Assembly (NCBI GenBank): GCA_007570905.1 | Contig: RKSI01000048.1 | Span: forward strand, 1-7,702 | Direction of reading: 5' to 3' | Origin: Gammaproteobacteria bacterium | GTDB lineage: Bacteria; Pseudomonadota; Gammaproteobacteria; Poriferisulfidales; Oxydemutatoraceae | Length of the DNA stretch: 7,702 nt | Part shown: positions 1 to 5,772 of the stretch, in pieces | Numbering within the stretch: the stretch's first letter is position 1 | Layout of the letters: each line of letters starts with the position of its first letter | Notes under the pieces: generated by a model | Told to the model about the DNA's origin: nothing | Database searches by the model: none | Seen by the model: only the letters and a program-made list of their open reading frames with translations | Position numbers and translations under genes: made by a program

Positions 1-1
1 A

Positions 2-208
2 GAGTTGTGCGTGGACGGCGACTGCGCGGCAGCGGCGGTCAGCGGCGGCGCCGCGCATCTGCCGTGGCGCAGTCTGCGGTCGCAGTGCGCCATGCGCGCG
101 CTTGGCGTCGGCGCCCTGCTTCGCGTTGCGCCCGCCGACCCGCCGCCGACCCGGGTGCGGTCGTCGCTGGCGCCACTGGCGCGCCGGCCGGCCGGCGCGC
201 GCGCGTGA
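2..208 (+). CDS. C-terminal end of an unidentified upstream gene (partial)
   Basis: An open frame enters from the left edge and stops at TGA 206-208. I do not recognise the product. The visible part is about 68 residues, rich in Ala, Arg and Pro, beginning ELCVDGDCAAAAVSGG and ending RRPAGARA. It is preferred over the overlapping upstream extension of the sulfotransferase frame because its third codon positions are almost all G or C, as in the other genes here, while the competing frame has mixed third positions. Its stop overlaps the GTG start of the next gene (GTGA), suggesting translational coupling. No domain, signal peptide or membrane segment can be assigned from this fragment. A GC-rich non-coding tail is the main alternative. 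Confidence 0.45.
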   Translation, partial: ELCVDGDCAAAAVSGGAAHLPWRSLRSQCAMRALGVGALLRVAPADPPPTRVRSSLAPLARRPAGARA

Positions 209-951
209 CCATCGTCTCGCACAAGCACCGCTTTATCTTTGTGTGCCCGCGCAAGGTCGCAGGCACCAGCATCCGGCTGAGCCTGGCGCAGTCTTGCGGC
301 GGCGGCGACATCATCGCCGGCGGCGAGACCTTCCGCCCCGGCGTGGACGCCGACGACTACGCCGCGCTGCGCGAGCGCAACGCCGGCGATTATTCAACGC
401 CGCACACGCTGCCCGATGATGTGCGGAGCAGGGTCGGCGAGCGCGTCTGGAAAGACTATTTCAAGTTCACCGTGGTTCGCAATCCGTGGGACTTGTTTGT
501 GTCGCTGTACTGCTACAAGTTCGCGGTGGACTGGCCGAACCTGGTGCGCGACGCCGGCGGCGTTGTGGGGCGCGGCGGGCTTGGGCGCGCCCGCCTGCAC
601 TTGAGGCTGCGCCGCGCGCGGCGCGGCTTTGCGCGCGGGCGCCACCGTGAAAGCGTCGAGTTTTCGCTGAGGAAGGGGCTGTTCACCGCCCTGGTGGACG
701 AGATTCCGGCCTTTTGTTTCAGCCGCGGCGAGTTGTTCGCCGACCGCTATCTGCGCTTTGAGAACCTGCAACACGACTACGACGAGGTGTGCCGGCATCT
801 GCAACTGCCGCGCCGCGCGCTGATCCGCGCCAAGACCGGCGTGCGCGACAAGCGCCGGCATTACCGCGGCTACTACACCGGCTATTCGAGGGACTTCATC
901 GCGCAGCGCTGCGCGGCGATGATTGACGCCTTCGGTTATCGTTACGACTGA
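205..951 (+). CDS. Sulfotransferase family protein (Sulfotransfer_2-like)
   Basis: This is a predicted PAPS-dependent sulfotransferase of about 248 residues, probably acting on a carbohydrate or other surface molecule; the acceptor cannot be read from sequence. The 5'-phosphosulfate loop is at residues 15-27 (PRKVAGTSIRLSL). The 3'-phosphate-binding segment is at 86-102, with the core VVRNPWDLFVSLY. Typical C-terminal features follow: RFENLQHDYDEVCRHL at 184-199, then HYRGYYTGYSRD near 219-230 and a final FGYRYD. Residues about 117-150 form an Arg/Gly-rich insertion. The GTG at 205 is chosen because it overlaps the preceding stop and places the PAPS loop near the N terminus, as usual. The frame stays open further upstream, but codon use there fits another frame. 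No signal peptide or transmembrane segment is seen. The 3' end overlaps recR convergently by 10 bases. Confidence 0.85.
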   Translation: MTIVSHKHRFIFVCPRKVAGTSIRLSLAQSCGGGDIIAGGETFRPGVDADDYAALRERNAGDYSTPHTLPDDVRSRVGERVWKDYFKFTVVRNPWDLFVSLYCYKFAVDWPNLVRDAGGVVGRGGLGRARLHLRLRRARRGFARGRHRESVEFSLRKGLFTALVDEIPAFCFSRGELFADRYLRFENLQHDYDEVCRHLQLPRRALIRAKTGVRDKRRHYRGYYTGYSRDFIAQRCAAMIDAFGYRYD

Positions 952-1559
952 GCGCCGTCGCCGCCGACGCGGGTGCGCGTGTTGAACGCCTGCGCCAGCG
1001 TAGAGGCGTCCACATATTCCAGTTCGCCGCCGACCGGCACGCCCTGCGCGATGCGCGTGGTCTTTGTGCGGCAGCGCGCCGCCAGTTCGCCGATGACATG
1101 CGCGGTGACATCGCCCTCTACGGTGGTGCCGGTGGCGAGTATCAGTTCGCGCACGCTGTTTTTCCTGAGCGTCTGTTCCAGCAGGTCAAGGCCGATTTCG
1201 CGCGGGCCGATGTTGTCGAGCGGCGACAACTTGCCGTGCAGCACGAAGTAAAGGCCGCGGTAGTTGGTGTTGGCCTCGAGCGCCATCAGGTCGGCGGGGT
1301 TTTCAACCACGCAAATCAGCGCGCGGTCGCGGCCCGGGTCGCGGCAGATGGCGCACTGCGGGTGCTCGGTGAACATCCGGCAGTGTTCGCAGTTGCCGAC
1401 TTTCTCGACCGTCTCGCGCAGCAGTTCGGCCAGCGCCGCGCCGCCGGGGCGGTCGCGCTCCAGAAGGTGATAGACAAAGCGCTGCGCGGTTTTCCTGCCG
1501 ACACCGGGCAGGCAGGTGAAGGTCTCGATGAGTTGTTTCAGCAGTTCCCGGTTGGCCAT
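942..1559 (-). CDS. recR: Recombination mediator protein RecR
   Basis: RecR acts with RecF/RecO in the cytoplasm to load RecA at single-strand gaps and promote recombinational repair. The protein has 205 residues, the usual family length (E. coli about 201). Visible in order are a helix-hairpin-helix at 17-27 (LPGVGRKTAQR), a four-cysteine zinc finger with Cys57, Cys60, Cys69 and Cys72, a Toprim domain from about 80 (acidic VVENPAD at 84-90; LHGKLSPLDNIGP at 107-119), and the conserved C-terminal VPVGGELEYVD at 174-184. It lies 38 bases downstream of dnaX on the same strand and is probably cotranscribed. No strong Shine-Dalgarno sequence precedes its ATG. The YbaB/EbfC gene that often sits between dnaX and recR is missing. 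Confidence 0.97.
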   Translation of the reverse strand: MANRELLKQLIETFTCLPGVGRKTAQRFVYHLLERDRPGGAALAELLRETVEKVGNCEHCRMFTEHPQCAICRDPGRDRALICVVENPADLMALEANTNYRGLYFVLHGKLSPLDNIGPREIGLDLLEQTLRKNSVRELILATGTTVEGDVTAHVIGELAARCRTKTTRIAQGVPVGGELEYVDASTLAQAFNTRTRVGGDGAQS

Positions 1560-1597
1560 CGGTCGCGGGCGGCGGGGGCGGGTTGCGCGCGGCGCGC

Positions 1598-3430
1598 TCA
1601 GCCTTCCGGCTCGACGGGCTGCGTCGAGTCGGGGATGGTCTGCGCGTTGAAGCGTTCCTTCAGGGAATGCACCTGCGGGTTTTTCTCGATGGACAGCGCG
1701 GCCTTGCGGCGGCGTTCCAGTTCATGGCGCTTGCGGGCCTGCGCCGGTGTCTCGTCCGACGCCGCCGTCTCAAAGCGCAGCACCGCCTCGGCGCCTATCA
1801 GGCGGCTGAGCGCCTGGCGGATTTCCTCCTTGCGCGGCGGCGTGCACAGGCCCTCGATGCGCGCGTCCACCGCCAGCGTCGCCTCGGTCCGCGACTGCGG
1901 CGTCAGCAGCGAGTTGAAGCAGATTTCACGCAGCGGCCCCTCAAAGCCGGCGGCCTCAATCAGCCGCACCCAGCCCTGCGCGTCACCGCAGTCGGCCAGT
2001 TGAAAGCCGCCCTGCGGCGCGGCGTTGTCGCCGGAGTTGTTGCCGGCATTGTCGTCGTCGGCGGCGCCATCGGCGGCGGGCATCTGCTGCGCTTGCGGCG
2101 CGGGCGCGTGTTGCGCCGGCGTTTGCGCGGCGGGGGCGCGTTGCGTTTGCGGCGCGGGCGTTTGTTGCGCCGGTGTTTGCGTGGCGGATGTGCGTTGTGT
2201 TTGCGGCGGTGCTTGCCTTGCGGGCGCTTCCTGCGCCGGTATCTGCGCGGTGGCCGGTGTTTGTGTTTGCGCGGCGGCCTTGTTTTGCGCCGGCGCGGGC
2301 GCGCGCTGCGGCGGCGCGCCGCCGGCGGGCGCCGCGGCGCCGGCTTGCAGCGGCGTGAAGTGCATCATCCGCAGCATCGTCATCTCAAACGCGGCCTTGT
2401 CGTCGGGCGCGAACGCCATGTCGCGCTTGCCGTTCAGCGCAATCTGGTAGCACAGTTGCAGGTCTTCCGGCGCGATGGCGGCGGCCAGTTCGTCCACATC
2501 CTGTTCTTTCAGTTGCGGTGAAATCGCGGCGCCGGGCAGCGCCTGGCGCAGCGCCACCTGGTGCAGCAGCGCGATGATGTCTTTCAGCAGCGCCTCAAAA
2601 TCCACCGCCTTGCGGTAGGCCAGTTCAACCAGTTCAAACAACTTTCCGGTGTCGCGCGCGGCGATGCAGCGGCCAATGTCGGCGACCTGCTGGCGCGCGG
2701 CCAGCCCCAGCATCGCCTCCACCTCGCTGCTTTTCAACTCGCCGTCGCCGTAGGCGATGGCCTGGTCGAGCAGGCTCAGCGCGTCGCGCACGCTGCCCTC
2801 GGCGGCGACCGCAATCTCGCCGAGCGCGCCCTCGTCGTGGCAGATGTTCTCGGCGTCGAGCAGCGCGGCGAGGTGTTCGTGTATCAGGCTGTGGGGCAGG
2901 CGCGTCAGGTTGAATTGCAGGCAGCGCGACAGGATGGTAACCGGGATTTTGCGCGGGTGCGTCGTGGCGAAGAAAAACTTGACATGTTCGGGCGGCTCCT
3001 CCAGCGTTTTCAGCAGCGCGTTGAAACTGTTGACCGACAGCATATGGACCTCGTCTATCAGATAGATCTTGAAGCGCCCGGCGCTGGAGGCGTATTGCAC
3101 ATTGTCGAGCAGTTCGCGCATGTCGTCCACGCCGGTGCGCGACGCGGCGTCCACCTCTATCAGGTCGATGAAGTTGCCGGCGTCCACCTGGCGGCAGGCG
3201 GCGCATTCGCCGCACGGCGCGGGGCCTGCGCCCTGTTCGCAGTTGAAGCACTTGGCGAGGATGCGCGCGATGGTGGTCTTGCCGACGCCGCGCGTGCCGG
3301 TGAACAAATAGGCGTGGTGCAGGCGCCCCATTTTCAGCGCGTTTTCCAGCGCGCGTATGACATGGCGCTGGCCGATGACCTGCTCGAAGTTGCGCGGGCG
3401 CCATTTGCGCGCCAATACCTGGTAACTCAT
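1598..3430 (-). CDS. dnaX: DNA polymerase III subunit tau (DnaX)
   Basis: This is the clamp-loader ATPase of the replicative polymerase, 610 residues. Walker A is GTRGVGKTT (45-53). A zinc module follows with Cys64, Cys73, Cys76 and Cys79. Walker B is LIDEVHM (124-130), the SRC arginine-finger motif is at 168-170, and a sensor-2 segment GSVRDALSLLDQ is at 212-223. Domain III runs to about 360. Residues 365-455 are a Pro/Gln/Ala-rich linker containing an 18-residue repeat, followed by a short Asp/Asn-rich patch. The C-terminal tau region (about 475-610) would contact helicase and polymerase alpha; its end, KNPQVHSLKERFNAQ, resembles proteobacterial tau. The ATG at 3430 is chosen because MSYQVLARKWRP is the family N terminus; a longer reading would enter ffs. 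No slippery heptamer for a gamma form was seen near the linker. Confidence 0.97.
   Translation of the reverse strand: MSYQVLARKWRPRNFEQVIGQRHVIRALENALKMGRLHHAYLFTGTRGVGKTTIARILAKCFNCEQGAGPAPCGECAACRQVDAGNFIDLIEVDAASRTGVDDMRELLDNVQYASSAGRFKIYLIDEVHMLSVNSFNALLKTLEEPPEHVKFFFATTHPRKIPVTILSRCLQFNLTRLPHSLIHEHLAALLDAENICHDEGALGEIAVAAEGSVRDALSLLDQAIAYGDGELKSSEVEAMLGLAARQQVADIGRCIAARDTGKLFELVELAYRKAVDFEALLKDIIALLHQVALRQALPGAAISPQLKEQDVDELAAAIAPEDLQLCYQIALNGKRDMAFAPDDKAAFEMTMLRMMHFTPLQAGAAAPAGGAPPQRAPAPAQNKAAAQTQTPATAQIPAQEAPARQAPPQTQRTSATQTPAQQTPAPQTQRAPAAQTPAQHAPAPQAQQMPAADGAADDDNAGNNSGDNAAPQGGFQLADCGDAQGWVRLIEAAGFEGPLREICFNSLLTPQSRTEATLAVDARIEGLCTPPRKEEIRQALSRLIGAEAVLRFETAASDETPAQARKRHELERRRKAALSIEKNPQVHSLKERFNAQTIPDSTQPVEPEG
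2072..2179 (-). repeat. Two 54-bp repeat units in the dnaX linker
   Basis: Two adjacent units encode the 18-residue peptides QTPAQQTPAPQTQRAPAA (DnaX 418-435) and QTPAQHAPAPQAQQMPAA (436-453). More degenerate copies of the same Q/P/A pattern extend upstream to about residue 385. Such in-frame repeats can expand or contract without harming the folded domains on either side, so linker length may vary between strains (inference). Confidence 0.7.
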
Positions 3431-3458
3431 CGTGGCGTTCGCTGCGGTTTGGTTGCAA

Positions 3459-3570
3459 AGCCCTCCGCAACAGCGGTTCTCCGGCACGCGGCAAGACTGT
3501 TACCGTTGCTTTCTTCCGAATCTGGCGGGATTGGCAGTCCCCCGCTGCAAAGGCGCCGCTGCGAAAGGCC
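3459..3570 (-). ncRNA. ffs: 4.5S signal recognition particle RNA (small bacterial type)
   Basis: This is the RNA of the signal recognition particle, which with Ffh targets nascent membrane proteins to FtsY. On the minus strand the apical hairpin (3503-3528) reads CCG, loop CCAGA, UUC, GGAA tetraloop, GAA, loop AGCAA, CGG. That is the same helix and 5x5 internal-loop architecture as E. coli 4.5S RNA, with the Ffh-binding AGCA conserved. Below it an asymmetric loop is closed by CUG/CAG. The conserved CGUGCCGGG lies on the 3' side. The terminal helix pairs 3556-3569 (GCCUUUCGCAGCGG) with 3460-3476 (CCGCUGUUGCGGAGGGC), leaving a three-base bulge. The length, about 112 nt, matches E. coli (114). 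Ends are estimated from the helix and the promoter. It sits 28 bases before dnaX with no terminator between. Confidence 0.93.
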
Positions 3571-3576
3571 GCCGCT

Positions 3577-3582
3577 ATTATG
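3577..3582 (-). promoter_or_regulatory. Predicted -10 element of the ffs promoter
   Basis: CATAAT on the minus strand matches the sigma-70 TATAAT consensus at five of six positions. It lies so that transcription would begin at about 3570, exactly where the SRP RNA terminal helix starts. No good -35 is visible; the hexamer at 17-bp spacing is GTGCTT. The promoter probably also drives dnaX and recR. Confidence 0.6.
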
Positions 3583-3587
3583 CCCGC

Positions 3588-3600
3588 TTTGGCCGCCAAA
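3588..3600. promoter_or_regulatory. Perfect inverted repeat between -35 and -10 of ffs
   Basis: TTTGGC-C-GCCAAA is a perfect 6-bp inverted repeat with a one-base centre, placed in the spacer of the predicted ffs promoter. The position would suit an operator, but a short palindrome can arise by chance in GC-rich DNA. No known regulator is assigned. Confidence 0.3.
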
Positions 3601-3763
3601 AGCACGCCGCCCGCGCCGCGCCGCCGCCGGCCCGCGCCGCGCGCCGCCGGGCGGCGGATACGGCGGCGTTTATTCGCGGGCATTCTCCGTTCGTCCACCG
3701 GATTGCCGCCGTTCATCGGCTGCGGATGTGCTACACTCCGCGCGAGCGTACAATGCTCTTTCC
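3601..3763. other. Divergent intergenic region between ffs and trpS
   Basis: This stretch lies between the divergently transcribed ffs-dnaX-recR and trpS-scpA-scpB groups. Its left half (about 3605-3660) is nearly pure G+C low-complexity sequence with no convincing ORF. The right half is less GC-rich and holds the predicted trpS promoter. No tRNA, riboswitch or trp-type leader peptide was recognised. Confidence 0.6.
3729..3737 (+). promoter_or_regulatory. Predicted extended -10 promoter of trpS
   Basis: TGCTACACT fits an extended -10 (TGn followed by a TATAAT-like hexamer). No clear -35 is found at 16-18 bp. A second hexamer, TACAAT at 3749-3754, would start transcription only one to three bases before the trpS ATG. 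Either choice gives a very short 5' leader. Confidence 0.4.
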
Positions 3764-4987
3764 ATGAATCTGTCTTCCACACAAGGCAAACGGGTTGTTT
3801 CCGGCATGCGCCCCACCGGGCCGCTGCATCTCGGCCATTACCACGGCGTTCTGAAGAACTGGGTGGACTTGCAGCTAAGCCACGAGTGCTTTTTCTTCGC
3901 CGCCGACTGGCACGCGCTGACCACGCACTACGAGGACACCGGCGATGTCCGCGACCATGTCTTCGAGATGGTCATCGACTGGCTCGCCTGCGGCGTCAAT
4001 CCGGGCACGGCGACGCTGTTTGTGCAGTCGGAGGTGCCGGAGCACGCCGAACTGTTTCTGCTGCTGGCGATGATCACGCCGCTCGGCTGGCTGGAGCGGG
4101 TGCCGAGTTACAAGGACCAGCAGGAAAGGCTGTCGGGCAAGGATTTGACGACCTACGGCTTTCTCGGCTACCCGCTGCTGCAAACCGCCGATATTCTGAT
4201 GTACAAGGCCGACCTGGTGCCGGTCGGCGAGGACCAGGTGGCGCATGTGGAGTTGTCGCGCGAGATTGCGCGGCGTTTCAATTATTTTTACGGCGGCGAG
4301 CCGGACTTCGCGCGCCGGGTGGAAAGCGCGATTGACAAACTCGGGCGCAAGAACGCGCAACTCTACCGCGAACTTCGCAGAAAACACCAGGAGCAGGGCG
4401 ACGACCGCGCCCACGATGTCGCGGTGGCGCTGGTGGAGTCGCAGCAAAGCATTTCCATCGGCGACCGCGAGCGGCTGCGCGGCTACCTCGTCGGCATGTC
4501 GCGGGTGCTGCTGCCGGAGCCGCAGGCGCTGCTGACGGCGTCGCCGAAAATCCCCGGCGTGGACGGGCAGAAGATGTCAAAGTCGTACGCCAACACCATA
4601 TCGCTGCGCGAACCCGAAGACTCGATTGAAAAGAAACTGCGAACCATGCCCACCGACCCGGCGCGCAAGCGCCGCGACGACCCCGGCGAACCCGAAAAAT
4701 GCCCGGTGTGGCAGTGGCACAAGGTGTATTCCGACGACGCCCGCCGCGACTGGGTGCAGGAGGGCTGCCGCACCGCGGGCATCGGCTGCGTTGAATGCAA
4801 GCAGCCGCTGATTGAGGCGGTGCAGCGGCAAGTCGCGGGCATCCGCGCGCGCGCGCGCGAATACGCCGACGACCGCGGCACCGTCGAGAAGATTATCGCC
4901 GAGGGCAACGACGCCGCGCGCGAGATTGCGCGCGACACGCTGGAAGAGGTGTGCCGCGCGATTAAACTCACCAACGGGCGCCGATGA
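3764..4987 (+). CDS. trpS: Tryptophanyl-tRNA synthetase, long form with four-cysteine motif
   Basis: This is a class I aminoacyl-tRNA synthetase that charges tRNA-Trp in the cytoplasm, 407 residues. The HIGH-type motif is HLGH at 22-25 within GMRPTGPLHLGHYHG. GEDQ is at 155-158 and the KMSKS loop at 270-274 (GQKMSKSYAN). It is longer than the common form of about 330 residues because of an insertion at about 178-255, as in Pseudomonas-type enzymes. The C-terminal region has Cys313, Cys335, Cys342 and Cys345, spaced C-x21-C-x6-C-x2-C, close to the [4Fe-4S] motif described in Thermotoga maritima TrpRS. The ATG at 3764 is chosen because it gives a normal N terminus after the promoter; the open frame upstream is antisense to dnaX. 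No Shine-Dalgarno sequence is evident. The stop overlaps scpA (ATGA). Confidence 0.96.
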   Translation: MNLSSTQGKRVVSGMRPTGPLHLGHYHGVLKNWVDLQLSHECFFFAADWHALTTHYEDTGDVRDHVFEMVIDWLACGVNPGTATLFVQSEVPEHAELFLLLAMITPLGWLERVPSYKDQQERLSGKDLTTYGFLGYPLLQTADILMYKADLVPVGEDQVAHVELSREIARRFNYFYGGEPDFARRVESAIDKLGRKNAQLYRELRRKHQEQGDDRAHDVAVALVESQQSISIGDRERLRGYLVGMSRVLLPEPQALLTASPKIPGVDGQKMSKSYANTISLREPEDSIEKKLRTMPTDPARKRRDDPGEPEKCPVWQWHKVYSDDARRDWVQEGCRTAGIGCVECKQPLIEAVQRQVAGIRARAREYADDRGTVEKIIAEGNDAAREIARDTLEEVCRAIKLTNGRR

Positions 4988-5772
4988 GCGGCGAACTGCA
5001 GCGCGAGATGTCGTTTGCGGTCGTCGCCGGCGAACCGCTCGACGCGCCGCCCGAAGACCTGTACATCCCGCCGGACGCGCTGCGTATTTTCCTCGAGACA
5101 TTCGAGGGGCCGCTTGATTTGCTGCTGTATCTGATTCGGCGCCAGAACCTGGACATTTTGAGCCTGCCGGTGGCGCAGGTTACCTCGCAATACATGCGCT
5201 ATATCGGAATGATGCAAGAGATGCAGATGGAACTCGCCGCCGAATACCTGCTGATGGCGGCGGTGCTGGCCGAGATTAAGTCGCGCATGCTGCTGCCGCG
5301 CGCGCCCGACGAGACCGGCGAAGAGGAAGACCCGCGCGCCGAACTGGTGCGGCGCCTGCTGGAATACGCGAGGTTCCGCGAGGCCGCGCAAAACCTCGAC
5401 CAACTGCCGCGCGTGGCGCGCGAACTGCACGAATTCGAGACGCCGTGCGCGGGCCTTGCCGTGGTCAAGCCGCTGCCGCGCGTTGAACTGGACGAGATTG
5501 TCAATGCGTTCGGCGAGGTGCTGCGCCGCGCCGCGTTCCACCGCGGCCACGCGGTGGCGAGGGAGCCGCTGCCGGTGCGCGAGCGCATCACCAACATGCT
5601 GGAACTGCTGCGCGGCGGCGGCCCGGTGGCGTTCGCCGACTGCTTCACGCCGCAGGAAGGCGGCGCCGGCGTCATCGTCACCTTTCTGGCGCTGCTGGAA
5701 CTCATCAAGGCGGGCATGGCGGTGGCGGTGCAGAACTCGCCGTATTCGCCGATTTACCTGACGGCGGCGTGA
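4984..5772 (+). CDS. scpA: Segregation and condensation protein A (kleisin)
   Basis: ScpA is the kleisin subunit that bridges the SMC heads and binds ScpB in the bacterial condensin-like complex, which compacts and segregates the chromosome. The protein has 262 residues. The N-terminal family signature is FEGPLDLLLYLIRRQNLDI (40-58), followed by helical VAQVTSQYM and the conserved EYLLMAAVLAEIKSRMLLP (87-105). An acidic stretch (about 109-120, DETGEEEDPRAE) precedes a central helical region, and the C-terminal winged-helix part contains VIVTFLALLELIKAG near residues 235-250. Residues 1-35 are a leader before the kleisin core. The start overlaps the trpS stop (ATGA) and the stop overlaps the scpB GTG, indicating coupled translation. 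The SMC gene itself is not in the window. Confidence 0.96.
   Translation: MSGELQREMSFAVVAGEPLDAPPEDLYIPPDALRIFLETFEGPLDLLLYLIRRQNLDILSLPVAQVTSQYMRYIGMMQEMQMELAAEYLLMAAVLAEIKSRMLLPRAPDETGEEEDPRAELVRRLLEYARFREAAQNLDQLPRVARELHEFETPCAGLAVVKPLPRVELDEIVNAFGEVLRRAAFHRGHAVAREPLPVRERITNMLELLRGGGPVAFADCFTPQEGGAGVIVTFLALLELIKAGMAVAVQNSPYSPIYLTAA

Noticed and set aside
7..204. N-terminal extension of the sulfotransferase frame
   Set aside because: Third codon positions are mixed and the peptide is Arg-rich low-complexity sequence. A different frame carries the coding-like GC3 pattern, and the PAPS loop should lie near the N terminus.
1678..1690. A-rich run on the dnaX strand (GAGAAAAAC) as a frameshift site
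   Set aside because: It lies near residue 583, close to the C terminus, and does not fit X-XXY-YYZ in frame, so it cannot make a gamma-like product.
2025..2450. Cysteine-rich ORF on the + strand within dnaX
   Set aside because: The Cys/Ala/Gly pattern is the reverse complement of the Pro/Gln/Ala-coding linker repeats, with no independent start signal or codon pattern.
3431..3487. Longer DnaX start at 3487
   Set aside because: It would add 19 residues absent from the family and run into the 3' strand of the SRP RNA.
2561..3763. Very long N-terminal extension of the trpS frame
   Set aside because: It is antisense to dnaX and ffs with no family similarity; TrpRS begins normally at 3764.
4483..5550. 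Long minus-strand ORF across trpS and scpA
   Set aside because: It is antisense to two firmly identified genes. Open antisense frames are expected at this GC content.
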